64,000 nt of DNA from NCBI RefSeq assembly GCF_900107675.1, contig NZ_FNRI01000007.1, positions 119,268-183,267 on the forward strand, read 5' to 3'. Each line of letters starts with the position of its first letter. The stretch's first letter is position 1. Under the pieces are notes generated by a model that saw nothing but the letters and a program-made list of their open reading frames with translations, did not search any database and had not been told where the DNA came from. The position numbers and the translations under genes are program-made. The DNA is from Alistipes timonensis JC136 (GTDB taxonomy: Bacteria > Bacteroidota > Bacteroidia > Bacteroidales > Rikenellaceae). Below, piece by piece: positions 51,959 through 61,301 of the stretch.

Positions 51959-53152
51959 ATGAAACGCACACTATTTTACATCTTGCTGTTTTCCGGCCTG
52001 CTCATCGTTGCCGACTGCTGCGCCCGGCCCGTCGTCGGGTTCATCACGAACGGCGAGGGATGCAACGTCGACTGGCGGAAAGAGTTGCCGGAATACGACG
52101 TAGCGGATGCCGGGGAGAAGAATTTCCTGCTCTCGCAGCAGTCATGGAACCTCGACGAACGGCTGCTGAACCGTCGTCCGGACTGCTGCGTGGTCTATTC
52201 GGGCCTGCCGGAAATCCTGCTCGGGCAGCCGCTTCCACGCACGTTGGAGGCTTACCGCACGATCTGCGAACGACTCGATGCCGCAGGGACCAAACCCGTG
52301 ATACTCCTGACACTTCCGGCATCCGGGGAGCATCCCGGTCTGAACGACCGCATCGCCCGGCTCAACGAAGCGCTGAGAGCCTTCGCCGCAAGCCGGAATT
52401 ACGCCTGTTCGGCCCCCTCGGCCGGCCTGACCGAAGGGAGTTGCCTGTCTGCGGAATACACCTCCGACGGGCTGATGCTCAACGAGGCCGGGCTCGCCCG
52501 GTTCGCAGCCAACATCCGGCAGATCCTCGGCGGAATGCTCCCGTCCGGAGAGCCCCTCCCGGCCTCCGTCCGCGCGAACCTGGCCAGCGAAGTCATCCGG
52601 CGAATTCTGGCCGAATCACCCGCAAAAGTGCGGATTGTCCTGCTCGGGGATTCGCTGACGGCCAACGGCAAGGACTGGAATCCCCGGCTCGGACGGAACG
52701 ACGTCCGGAACGCCGGGCAGGGCGGCTACCTGACCGGACAGATGTTGTGGATGCTGGATACCTGCGTGATCGCAGCCCGTCCCGAAATCTGTTTCGTCCT
52801 GGCGGGCATCAACGACCTCTTCAACGACATCCCTCCCGCAATCGTTTTCGCCAACCAGCGGCAGATCGTCACCCGCCTGATCGCAGGCGGCATCCGTCCC
52901 GTCGTCCAGTCGGTGCTCTTCGTCCACGACAATACGGCGCTGAATGCACGGATCGGGGAACTCAACGCCCGGCTCCGGGAGTGGTGTGCGGCGAACGGGA
53001 TCGACTGGCTCGACCTGAACCCGGAACTCGCGGACGCCGACGGCCTGAAACGCGAATACACCACCGACGGCACCCACCTCACGGAACAGGGCTATGCGAT
53101 CTGGTCCGGGCGGCTGCGGAATTACCTCGACAACCGAAACACGAACCTCTAA
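51959..53152 (+). CDS. Tandem SGNH-hydrolase protein with inactive N-terminal domain
   Basis: A 397-residue secreted protein from the ATG at 51959 (the frame extends upstream inside the previous gene). Signal peptide to about CCARP. The C-terminal half (about 220-395) is a complete SGNH/GDSL esterase: LLGDSLTANG (Ser232), AGIND (N285) and DGTHL (D370, H373). The N-terminal half (about 25-200) has the same order of elements but lost residues: no GDS Ser (ITNGEG), SGLPEI in place of AGIND, and EYTSDGLML in place of EYTTDGTHL. In this locus a deacetylase on O-acetylated glycans (for example sialic acid or HexNAc esters) is likely. Confidence 0.8.
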   Translation: MKRTLFYILLFSGLLIVADCCARPVVGFITNGEGCNVDWRKELPEYDVADAGEKNFLLSQQSWNLDERLLNRRPDCCVVYSGLPEILLGQPLPRTLEAYRTICERLDAAGTKPVILLTLPASGEHPGLNDRIARLNEALRAFAASRNYACSAPSAGLTEGSCLSAEYTSDGLMLNEAGLARFAANIRQILGGMLPSGEPLPASVRANLASEVIRRILAESPAKVRIVLLGDSLTANGKDWNPRLGRNDVRNAGQGGYLTGQMLWMLDTCVIAARPEICFVLAGINDLFNDIPPAIVFANQRQIVTRLIAGGIRPVVQSVLFVHDNTALNARIGELNARLREWCAANGIDWLDLNPELADADGLKREYTTDGTHLTEQGYAIWSGRLRNYLDNRNTNL

Positions 53153-53165
53153 AACCCGAACGAAC

Positions 53166-54743
53166 ATGAAAAAACTGTTTTCCCTGCTGTGCGCCTGCTC
53201 GCTGTCGTGCGCGGCGCTCGGAGCCGGTCCCGAAGCGAATATCGTCCCCCGCCCCGTATCGGTCGTCCCCGGCGAGGGGACTTTCACCCTAACTGCCTCG
53301 ACCGTGATCGGCACGGGCCGGGACGCCCGGCTGCGGCGCATTGCCGAACTTTTTGCCGAAACCGTCGAACCGGTGCTCGGAGGCCGCATGAAAAGCGCCG
53401 CCGGAGGTGCCGTCAGCCTGGCAACAGACGATACGCTGGCCCCCGAAGCGTATGTGCTCGAAATCACGCCGTCGGGCGTCGCAATCCGCGGCGGCACGGC
53501 GCAGGGCGTGTTCTACGGCCTGCAAAGCCTGCGCCAGCTCGTCGTGAACGGCTACGGCGTCCTGCCCGTCGTGACGGTGAAAGACCGTCCGTTCTTCGAA
53601 CACCGCGGAGGCATGCTCGACTCCGGCCGCTATTTCTGGACCCCGGACCAAGTCAAAGAATTCATCGACATCCTCGCCCTGCACAAGATGAACCGCTTCC
53701 ACTGGCACCTCACCGAGGATCAGGGCTGGCGCATCGAGATCAAAAAATACCCCGAGCTGACGCGGATCGGGTCGGTTCGGCGGGAGACGCTCGTGGGCCA
53801 TTACGCCAATTCGACCGAATACGACGGAACACCCTACGGGGGATTCTACACGCAGAAAGAGATTCGTGATATCGTGAAATACGCCGCAGACCGCTTTGTC
53901 ACGGTGATCCCCGAGATCGAACTGCCGGGACACGCCGTGGCGGCGCTGGCTTCCTATCCATGGCTGGGCTGCCGGGGCGAGGGGTATGAGGTCCGCACGC
54001 GCTGGGGCGTCAGCCCCGAAGTCTACTGCCCGGGCAAGGAAACAACGTTCGGATTCCTGCAGGACGTTTTCACGGAGGTCCTGAAGCTGTTTCCCTCGGA
54101 GTATATCCACATCGGCGGCGACGAGTGTCCGAAGGAGAGTTGGAAAACCTGCCCGATGTGCCAGCAGCGCATCAGGGACGAGGGCCTGAAAGACGAATTC
54201 GAACTCCAGAGCTACACCGTGCGCCGCATGGAGAAATGGCTCGGCGAACACGGCCGCAAGATCATCGGCTGGGACGAAATCCTCGAAGGCGGAATTTCAC
54301 CCACGGCTACCGTCATGTCGTGGCGCGGATCGAAGGGCGGTATCGCCGCCGCCAAAGCCGGCAACCATGTCATCATGGCGCCGAACGATTTCTGCTACCT
54401 AGACTACTACCAGACGAAAGACCCGATGAAGGAGCCGCTGGGCATCGGCGGATTCGTCCCGGTCAGCAAATCCTATGTGCTCGACCCTTACAACGGACTT
54501 GCACCGGAGGAACGGCCCTACATACTCGGCGTTCAGGCGAACCTCTGGACGGAATATATCTTCACGTCCACACACCTGAAACACATGCTGCTGCCGCGCC
54601 TGGCGGCCATCGCCGAGGTGGGCTGGTCCTACGACCGCAAGGACTTCGCGGATTTCAGGCGCCGCATGAACTCCTTCCGCAAATGTTACGATGCCTCGGG
54701 CTATAACTACGCCACCTATTTCTTCGACGGCAAGGACGAATAA
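53166..54743 (+). CDS. GH20 beta-N-acetylhexosaminidase
   Basis: A 525-residue secreted enzyme from MKKLFSLLC at 53166 (signal peptide to about LGAG). It has a GH20b-like N-terminal domain (about 25-145) and a TIM barrel with HRGGMLDSGRYFW, NRFHWHLTEDQGWRIEIKKYPELT, PEIELPGHA, the catalytic HIGGDECPK (D319-E320) and GVQANLWTEY. It releases terminal GlcNAc or GalNAc. It is the last gene of the second locus and is followed by a very strong terminator. Confidence 0.9.
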   Translation: MKKLFSLLCACSLSCAALGAGPEANIVPRPVSVVPGEGTFTLTASTVIGTGRDARLRRIAELFAETVEPVLGGRMKSAAGGAVSLATDDTLAPEAYVLEITPSGVAIRGGTAQGVFYGLQSLRQLVVNGYGVLPVVTVKDRPFFEHRGGMLDSGRYFWTPDQVKEFIDILALHKMNRFHWHLTEDQGWRIEIKKYPELTRIGSVRRETLVGHYANSTEYDGTPYGGFYTQKEIRDIVKYAADRFVTVIPEIELPGHAVAALASYPWLGCRGEGYEVRTRWGVSPEVYCPGKETTFGFLQDVFTEVLKLFPSEYIHIGGDECPKESWKTCPMCQQRIRDEGLKDEFELQSYTVRRMEKWLGEHGRKIIGWDEILEGGISPTATVMSWRGSKGGIAAAKAGNHVIMAPNDFCYLDYYQTKDPMKEPLGIGGFVPVSKSYVLDPYNGLAPEERPYILGVQANLWTEYIFTSTHLKHMLLPRLAAIAEVGWSYDRKDFADFRRRMNSFRKCYDASGYNYATYFFDGKDE

Positions 54744-54785
54744 AAACGAACGGGAAACAATCAAAAGATTGTTTCCCGTTCGTTT
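54744..54785. terminator. Strong bidirectional terminator between the second locus and the polysaccharide locus
   Basis: A perfect 19-bp stem (54744-54762 with 54767-54785) with an AAAA loop. The left arm begins AAACGAACGGG and the right arm ends in TTT. It separates the convergent GH20 and polysaccharide deacetylase genes. Confidence 0.9.
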
Positions 54786-54844
54786 AAACAGAGAGGCGAA
54801 ACCCGGAATGCCAATTCGTTATCCGCTTTGGCTTCCTGAACAAA

Positions 54845-55693
54845 TCAAAGTTCGATCACGGGGGCATTTGCCCAATCGACCAGTTTATCGGCTGCGGCCA
54901 AATCCGTAAAGGGAAAATCCGTAAGCAACCGACGCAATTTCCCTTCGGCACCCTTCAATCCCACATAAGATTTAAATCTCCGGGGCCACGGCAACTCGTC
55001 AATCATAGGCTGCCCGGCATCGAGATCGCGCGGATGAATATACGAAATCATGTATTCGGACTTCTCCTCGGCCCATTTTCGAATCAGCCAATAGGGAAAC
55101 AGCCGGAAATATCCGCCGCCGGAGAAGATGATGTGCCGTCCGCCGATCTCCTTGGTACATATCGGAAACTCCTTGATCCTCATGCCTTCATGACTGATAA
55201 TACTCGGCACGGCCTTGCCGTAAGAAGGAATGCCGCCGTGCGCGTGATGCGCCGGAAATACCGAACAATCGACCTCGATCCCGCACTCCCGGATAACCTC
55301 GAAAGCCCAGGCTTCGCTATTGCGGATCGAAAAGCCCGGTGCACGGAAATACCGCACCGGCTTTCCGGTGATATCCTCCAACAAACTGACCGAAGCGCTC
55401 ACATCCTCCTTGAAAGCCTTCCGATTCTGCTGCCATACGAGTTGGTGGTTCATCGTATGGCTCCCGATTTCGTATTTTTCGGCGATGCGCCGCACAAGAT
55501 CCGGATAAGTCCGGGCAATCCATCCGATCACGAAAAACGTCGCCCGCGTATCCGTATCTTCGAGAATCCGGAAAATGCGCTCCATATTCTCGTAAATGCG
55601 GACCGGATACCGGACCCACTCCGCCTCGGAGCGTGTAGAGTCATTGTCGAGGAGGTGGAACCACTCCTCGACATCGAACGTAAGTATGTACAT
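54845..55693 (-). CDS. Polysaccharide deacetylase (NodB/CE4 type)
   Basis: A 282-residue cytoplasmic-looking protein (no signal peptide) with TFDVEEWFHLL (D7), the metal-binding SHTMNHQ (H79, H83) and RAPGFS (R117) motifs, and the later SGGGYFRLFPYWLIR and SYIHPRDLD. It matches the subfamily found in exopolysaccharide and lipopolysaccharide loci (XrtA-associated, DUF3473-like). It removes acetyl groups from HexNAc intermediates or from the polymer. It is the last gene of the minus-strand locus, 5 bases after the acyltransferase gene. Confidence 0.85.
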   Translation of the reverse strand: MYILTFDVEEWFHLLDNDSTRSEAEWVRYPVRIYENMERIFRILEDTDTRATFFVIGWIARTYPDLVRRIAEKYEIGSHTMNHQLVWQQNRKAFKEDVSASVSLLEDITGKPVRYFRAPGFSIRNSEAWAFEVIRECGIEVDCSVFPAHHAHGGIPSYGKAVPSIISHEGMRIKEFPICTKEIGGRHIIFSGGGYFRLFPYWLIRKWAEEKSEYMISYIHPRDLDAGQPMIDELPWPRRFKSYVGLKGAEGKLRRLLTDFPFTDLAAADKLVDWANAPVIEL

Positions 55694-55698
55694 GACAT

Positions 55699-56649
55699 TT
55701 AGCGACCGGAAGAAATCAGCCGGTCATAACAGAGTTGGATACAATAAGATATGAAAAATATAACGGGAAGAATGACCAGTACGAGATAACCAGCCTTCCA
55801 CCACTCATTTTCAGGATTGTATACGAACAGGCCGCAATAATATATCTGCCGATGAAACAAATAAGCAGCCATACTGCCGTAACTGAAAAAACGAATCGGT
55901 TTACCGATGCAGGACCAATTGGCCAGCCGGTTCGAACCCGACAACAATAAAAAGGTCCCGACAAATCCGCCGACCATCATCACCAATGCATTCGGTCGGC
56001 ACAGCACCCATCCCAAACAAAGTAAATAAGCGATAACTCCGGTTATTAACAGAGCTTTCGATGCGTATAAATGAGCCTGCGTGCGGGGGGGGGTATGCTG
56101 CGCAAAAAGGACACCCGCCGTATAGACGGTAAAATAATAGAAGAACCGGTTGTCCACCCCCGTATGGAACACGGCTTTGAACAAGGCGACTCCCGCCATG
56201 ATCCCGCTGTATACAACTAATTTGTGAACGACACCGCCCCGTTGCAAAAAAGGAGTGAGCAAATAAAAACCGATCAACATGGAAACATACCAAAGCGTAT
56301 TGATTTGCGGAGCGAAAAAAGTCGAGACTCCGAGCACTCCTTTCCACGTCTGTTCCCAGTTATTGAATCCAATCAACAACAAGGTAAGAGCCGACAGCAC
56401 GAAAAGCGGATAGAGCCGAAGCAGGCGTTTTGCATAGAAAGCCCGAATCTGCGTCCAATTATTGAATTCGTTCTTTCCGGCAAGGAAATAGGCAGAAATA
56501 AAGGTGAATGTACCCAAACATCCCCAAGTTACCATCCGGGCCCATTGCAATTCATGCAGGGGAGAGAACAAATATTCAGACAAATGATAAATTCCCACAA
56601 CCCAAATCATCGCAACACTTCGTGCGATATCGTATTTCATATCCCGCAT
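55699..56649 (-). CDS. Membrane acyltransferase (acyltransferase 3 family), polysaccharide locus
   Basis: A 316-residue protein with about ten hydrophobic segments, starting MRDMKYDIARSVAMIWVVGIYHLSEY (the N-terminal His typical of the family) and ending with a basic tail. The start could also be the Met three codons in. It probably O-acetylates the surface polysaccharide. A run of nine C on the coding strand (G on the plus strand, 56085-56093) lies at about residue 187, where a one-base slip would truncate the protein at its middle. Confidence 0.8.
   Translation of the reverse strand: MRDMKYDIARSVAMIWVVGIYHLSEYLFSPLHELQWARMVTWGCLGTFTFISAYFLAGKNEFNNWTQIRAFYAKRLLRLYPLFVLSALTLLLIGFNNWEQTWKGVLGVSTFFAPQINTLWYVSMLIGFYLLTPFLQRGGVVHKLVVYSGIMAGVALFKAVFHTGVDNRFFYYFTVYTAGVLFAQHTPPRTQAHLYASKALLITGVIAYLLCLGWVLCRPNALVMMVGGFVGTFLLLSGSNRLANWSCIGKPIRFFSYGSMAAYLFHRQIYYCGLFVYNPENEWWKAGYLVLVILPVIFFISYCIQLCYDRLISSGR
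56085..56093 (-). repeat. C9 (coding strand) homopolymer inside the acyltransferase gene
   Basis: Nine identical bases in the middle of the acyltransferase frame (encoding part of HTPPRT). It is the third of the three nine-base G/C runs. Confidence 0.9.
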
Positions 56650-56654
56650 AACAC

Positions 56655-57818
56655 CTACTTATGTTTGCTTTTCCGGAAATCGGCACTCGCCAGTTTCTTG
56701 ATACCGCCTAAAAATCCGGCGATCATCGGCAACGGATCGCTCCACGCCCCGTCGGCATAATACACGTTCTTTCCGAAAAACCGGAACCAATTCGGCCGGG
56801 TATGGAAACGGTCCCCGCTTTTATAAAACCACAGTAACTCGGTTGCAAAATTCCGCAATATCTTTCCCGGCATGTACCGATACGACTTATAACCGTTCCC
56901 AAGCGCCCGGTCTACCATCACCTCGGCAAAGTTCACCCCGGATATAAACGACGCTTTAATTGTCCCCGGAACTCTTGGATTGATCTCCATCAATTTGACA
57001 ATGCCGTCGCGAGGGTCTTCGATACAATCGAAATCAGCCATCCCCACCCAATCCAGATAATCCAGAACACGAGCATACAATCCGACCAAATCCGGGCGTT
57101 CAATGGTAAGGTTGCAAGTACTCGTTCCCCCGTCCAGCGGATAATAGCGGCTCTTTTCGTAAACGCTCGAAGCCACAATCGCCCCGGACTCGCTGCGATA
57201 TAGTTGGACTTTGTATTGAGTTCCCGTTTGCGGAATGAATTCCTGAATACAACTTGCTCCAAACTTTTGTACCGTAGTCTGGTAATATCGTTCGAAATTC
57301 TCCCGGCTATGAATTATCTTGATTCCTTTGGCTCCGGCACCCAGATTGGGTTTTATCAAGCACGGATATCCGACATAACCGATCGCCTTCTCATATCCGA
57401 TCTTTTCCGGATTCGCAGTTCGGGGATGGGGAATCCCCAATGCTTTGCAAGCCTCCATCAAGAGCTCTTTATCGTGTCCCCGAATAAATACCTCCCACGC
57501 GGGAATATCCACCTTGGAACCCGAAGTCTCGATCTCCGCCTTATGACGACTTGCAAATTCAGCCGTATCATTGAACAGCGGAATCACCAGATCTTGCGGA
57601 TGCATCCGGATATACTCAAGCAGAAAATTAAGATAGGCCGTTTCATCCGTCTTGGGAGCAGGACACAATACGCGATGGCGGGCATATCGGGAAAAATATC
57701 CGTAAGAAATCCGGTCTTCGCAAAAAATCGTAACCTCCGCATTCAAACGGGTCAAGGCCTTCATCATCGGCAACGCCTGAATCGTATGGCCGTCCAACAG
57801 TAAAGCCCGTAATTTCAT
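56655..57818 (-). CDS. ATP-grasp family protein of the polysaccharide locus
   Basis: A 387-residue cytoplasmic protein from MKLRALLLDGHTIQALP at 57818. Its ATG overlaps the TGA of the upstream glycosyltransferase (ATGA), so the two are translationally coupled. It has an N-terminal Rossmann-like region, then the ATP-grasp fold with YPCLIKPNLGAGAKGIKII (nucleotide-binding loop), CIQEFIPQTGTQYKV and KLMEINPRVPGT (metal-binding end). ATP-grasp enzymes ligate carboxylates to amines, so it probably adds an amino-acid or similar acyl substituent to a sugar of the polymer. Substrate unknown. Confidence 0.75.
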   Translation of the reverse strand: MKLRALLLDGHTIQALPMMKALTRLNAEVTIFCEDRISYGYFSRYARHRVLCPAPKTDETAYLNFLLEYIRMHPQDLVIPLFNDTAEFASRHKAEIETSGSKVDIPAWEVFIRGHDKELLMEACKALGIPHPRTANPEKIGYEKAIGYVGYPCLIKPNLGAGAKGIKIIHSRENFERYYQTTVQKFGASCIQEFIPQTGTQYKVQLYRSESGAIVASSVYEKSRYYPLDGGTSTCNLTIERPDLVGLYARVLDYLDWVGMADFDCIEDPRDGIVKLMEINPRVPGTIKASFISGVNFAEVMVDRALGNGYKSYRYMPGKILRNFATELLWFYKSGDRFHTRPNWFRFFGKNVYYADGAWSDPLPMIAGFLGGIKKLASADFRKSKHK

Positions 57819-58897
57819 ATAAATAAACTTTCGTACTTTTTGCAAATAATACTCCACAAATATCTGCGCCGAGCAATTGCATACATTGCATCAGCAACCC
57901 TTTTCCGTTTCAACTCATCCGAAGATCGGATACAACGGATCAAAGTCTTTGAATCTTCAAAATACAAAGCTTTGTATTCCGTTGTTTCTTTGTTATACAC
58001 CACATCGTAAGCAATAATTGGAAGGTGGAGATTCATGGCTTCAACTAAAGATGGATTCGTTCCACCCGCACTATGCCCATGTATATAAAATTTACAATTA
58101 CTACGAAGCAGGTTTATTTCCAACGCATCATAAATAGGATTGAATAACTTTATATTTTTATACTTGGTGTATTCCGCCATCATTCTTCTACCAAATTTGC
58201 TCCGGTTCCAATTACCAACCAAAACCAATGTCTCTTCGGGTAATTGAGCAAACGCCTGTAATAACATTTCTATATTGTTTTCCGGTTCAATACGGGCAAC
58301 CTTAAAACAGTATTGAGCTCGTTCAAGACTATATTTTTTTCGTAGCTTTTCATCATCTTCCACTTGAAAAGCATTATCACCCCCATACTCTATCAATTCA
58401 GAATTTCTATGGTATGTTTTTAACACATAATCTTTTATCCCCTGATTATCCGAAATACAGATATCCGCATATTTTGCAGCCAAACGTCGAGCAGCACCAA
58501 TTATGCATTGAGAAAAATGGTTGAACTTCGCTCTACGATTATCCAACCCATCCAAATTTATAATGATCTTTTTCCGAGAAAACAATCGCAGAATCGGCAA
58601 AATAAAACTCCCGACCGTCCCTAAAGATAAAATTACATCGCTTACGAAATACGCATGAATTAAAGAGATCGAATCGTATAATATAGACTGCCATCCATTC
58701 GCATTCATTGGCCAATAAACCAACTTTGCCCCTTTGTACGTATCAATTCTTTTTTCCCGTTCATATGCTTTCGAACTACAATACACTATATACTGTATTT
58801 CTGAATTGATTTTTTTATCTATAAGATTGTCAACCAATGTTTCATATCCCCCATATTTCGCAGGAACTCCGACAGTTCCTATAATTGCAACTTTCAT
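57815..58897 (-). CDS. DUF1972/GT4-type glycosyltransferase (rhamnosyltransferase-like)
   Basis: A 360-residue protein from MKVAIIGTVGVPAKYGGYETLV at 58897 (six codons after the first Met), which is the hallmark N-terminus of the DUF1972 family. DGLDNRRAKFN follows. The C-terminal Rossmann half has CFKVARIEPENNIEMLLQAFAQLPEETLVLVGNWNRSKFG and the HGHSAGGTNPSLVEAMNLHLPIIAYD nucleotide-sugar site. This family adds rhamnose or related sugars early in repeat-unit assembly. It is AT-rich compared with the flanking genome. It is next to the GT4 gene and overlaps the ATP-grasp gene. Confidence 0.85.
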   Translation of the reverse strand: MKVAIIGTVGVPAKYGGYETLVDNLIDKKINSEIQYIVYCSSKAYEREKRIDTYKGAKLVYWPMNANGWQSILYDSISLIHAYFVSDVILSLGTVGSFILPILRLFSRKKIIINLDGLDNRRAKFNHFSQCIIGAARRLAAKYADICISDNQGIKDYVLKTYHRNSELIEYGGDNAFQVEDDEKLRKKYSLERAQYCFKVARIEPENNIEMLLQAFAQLPEETLVLVGNWNRSKFGRRMMAEYTKYKNIKLFNPIYDALEINLLRSNCKFYIHGHSAGGTNPSLVEAMNLHLPIIAYDVVYNKETTEYKALYFEDSKTLIRCIRSSDELKRKRVADAMYAIARRRYLWSIICKKYESLFI

Positions 58898-58907
58898 AAA
58901 AACAATG

Positions 58908-59981
58908 TTAGGCAATGATTTGTTTCATTTTATCAGCAAGCTCTCCAACAACACTTTCCCGTGAAAAACGTTGTGCAGTATATAATGCATTTTGAACCAT
59001 CAAACTGCGCTCGGTTTCTGGCATTTGCACATATCGCATAATCGCGTCAGATATCGCGTCTGCATTACCCGGCGGCACTAAAAAACCATTATATCCATCT
59101 TTTAAATAGGATGAAATTCCTCCTATATCAGATCCGACGACAGGTGTTCCGCATGCCATTGCTTCAATTCCCACAAGACCAAGGCTTTCAGAATATCTGC
59201 AAGATGGGAATATCAACAAATCAAAATTACTATAAAAACAGTACAACTCAGTTTGCGGAACTCCATTCTTTAACTGAATACGACTTTGCAATTCAAAAAC
59301 TTTTATACGCTCTCGAAGAGCAGATTCTGCAGGCCCATAACCAATGAAAGTTGCTTGATAGTTTAATGTTTTTTCTATCTGTTTCAAACTATCAAGCAAT
59401 TCAAATACGCCTTTATCTGATTCCAACCGCCCAACATAACCGATATGAAACATTTTATCCTGAATCTTGGAAATACTAGGATGAAAAATATTACAATCAA
59501 TCCCCCCGGATGGCGAAACCACGATTTTATCCGACTTACACAAATGCCGGTCCTGCAAAATTGTTCTAAAATAATCAGACGGAACAACGATCAAATCAGC
59601 TCGTGAAATCAATCTATCACTACACCGCCCCAGCAGCCCGGACAATCCACAAGGCTTGTATAGCAAATCTTCCCCGTGATAGTTGAGTATCATTCGTTTC
59701 CGTTGGATCAACCGCAACAACAATAACAACGGAGCTACCTGATTGGGAAAATGAACATATATAGCATCGTAACGCCTGAAATAATAAATCATTATCCGAA
59801 AATAAAGTAGCAAATATTTCCGGATTTTTGCCAATCGACTGGCACCTCTTCCTTCTATAACTGCCCGATAACGAATATCAGCACCGTATAACGGAAGGGC
59901 ATCGGCAACATTCTTGACAAAGACTCCATACCCCGGGTGCAACAGACTCGGATACATGTTAGATATGAGAAAGAGTTTCAT
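58908..59981 (-). CDS. GT4-family glycosyltransferase
   Basis: A 357-residue GT-B glycosyltransferase: N-terminal MKLFLISNMYPSLLHPGYGVFVKNVADAL, NYHGEDLLYKP, VPSDYFRTIL, and the C-terminal GT4 core IGYVGRLESDKGVFELLDSL with ESLGLVGIEAMACGTPVVGSDIGGI (Glu-X7-Glu motif). It adds one sugar to the lipid-linked repeat unit in the cytoplasm. Its start overlaps the end of the polymerase gene by 23 bases. Confidence 0.85.
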   Translation of the reverse strand: MKLFLISNMYPSLLHPGYGVFVKNVADALPLYGADIRYRAVIEGRGASRLAKIRKYLLLYFRIMIYYFRRYDAIYVHFPNQVAPLLLLLRLIQRKRMILNYHGEDLLYKPCGLSGLLGRCSDRLISRADLIVVPSDYFRTILQDRHLCKSDKIVVSPSGGIDCNIFHPSISKIQDKMFHIGYVGRLESDKGVFELLDSLKQIEKTLNYQATFIGYGPAESALRERIKVFELQSRIQLKNGVPQTELYCFYSNFDLLIFPSCRYSESLGLVGIEAMACGTPVVGSDIGGISSYLKDGYNGFLVPPGNADAISDAIMRYVQMPETERSLMVQNALYTAQRFSRESVVGELADKMKQIIA

Positions 59982-61251
59982 ATTGTTTATAACGATTGTA
60001 TATTACCCCTATAATTATCCAAAAAAACAAGGAAAAAGGTCTTGTAATTATTATTTGATTAAAAAGCGGAGCTGTTATCAAACAAATGAAAAGAGACCGA
60101 ATGATAAAACGGGAATTCATTATGTCATCGGGGACGACCATATTGCACAATGTTTTATATAATTTATAATACATCCCTACCAGTAAGCCAAAACCTACAA
60201 TACCATAGTAAATAATTAGAGCCACGTAAAATTCATCCTCAAATGCATGCATATCTTCAACAGTCTGCAACATGGAAGGAACAATAGGATATGCACTTAT
60301 TTCATTAAAAACAATCTCTCTATCTGGCGTCACTCCGAAAAAAGTACTCAGAGAACATTCTTTTAAAAAACAAGGTAATGTATAGACAATCAGTCCCAAT
60401 CTCGAATGCAAAGAATCCTCAAATACAACCCAATAAAAAAGATCCCAAAACATCCATAACAACCAAGATGCGATGATTAGTATTATAATTAGCACCGAAT
60501 ATTTTACGACCCGATATTCAAGACCAATAAATAACGCGGCTAAAGCTATGATTAACGCAGCTTTAGACCCAGATACAAATATGAGAAACAGAAAAAAAAT
60601 ATCAAGCACGGGCCGAGGCAGCAACCTATTCTCAAATCTCTTCTGATTAATAAAATAAATATAGGCGATCACCAAAAAAAAAGCGTAATCTATCGTATTA
60701 GGGAATATACCTGAGATAGATTCTATTGGAGATACACTTAATACAACTGGCGGATCAACCTCTTTTTCGGGCTTTACAGGGGAAAAAAAAGCAGCAGCTT
60801 GTTCTCCACCAATAATTTCTATCACTCCTATTAAAAGAAGAATTCCGGAGATGATTTTAAAATGAAAAGTAAATATGTTGTAAACTTCATCAGAGAAAGA
60901 AGTTTTTGATATAAAATAAGATAATGGAACAAATCGGAACATAATTCCAATATGTGCCATTGTTGTACCTAAGCTACCACCTTGAAATATCGCCGAAATA
61001 ATTGCGAACAGGAAAAATAGCAAGAAAAAGCACCAATACCTAGTAGTACTCGGGAAAAAACAATCCGTTTCTCGTAATCGAAAAGTGAAAACAAAAAATA
61101 TGAGCGGTAAAGTATCAAGAATTCGCAAAAATATAATAGCTGCATCATTAGGGACACTAAGCAATGCCATCAACCAACCTGAAAATATAATCAAGTAGGT
61201 ATATAAAACGACAAGTTTTATGATAATATTATGAATGACGAATGCTTTCAC
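59959..61251 (-). CDS. Wzy-like O-antigen/capsule polymerase
   Basis: A 430-residue, very hydrophobic protein with about 10-12 transmembrane segments and a large non-membrane loop (about residues 285-330, FFGVTPDREIVFNEISAYPIVPSMLQ). That layout (many helices, one long periplasmic loop) is what I expect of a Wzy polymerase, since sequence identity between Wzy proteins is low. Strongly AT-rich. Its position among wzx and the glycosyltransferase genes supports the call. Confidence 0.7.
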   Translation of the reverse strand: MKAFVIHNIIIKLVVLYTYLIIFSGWLMALLSVPNDAAIIFLRILDTLPLIFFVFTFRLRETDCFFPSTTRYWCFFLLFFLFAIISAIFQGGSLGTTMAHIGIMFRFVPLSYFISKTSFSDEVYNIFTFHFKIISGILLLIGVIEIIGGEQAAAFFSPVKPEKEVDPPVVLSVSPIESISGIFPNTIDYAFFLVIAYIYFINQKRFENRLLPRPVLDIFFLFLIFVSGSKAALIIALAALFIGLEYRVVKYSVLIIILIIASWLLWMFWDLFYWVVFEDSLHSRLGLIVYTLPCFLKECSLSTFFGVTPDREIVFNEISAYPIVPSMLQTVEDMHAFEDEFYVALIIYYGIVGFGLLVGMYYKLYKTLCNMVVPDDIMNSRFIIRSLFICLITAPLFNQIIITRPFSLFFWIIIGVIYNRYKQYETLSHI

Positions 61252-61301
61252 TTCCCTGAATTTTCCAAGATCACACTACCAAAAATATTCTTAAATGATT
61301 C

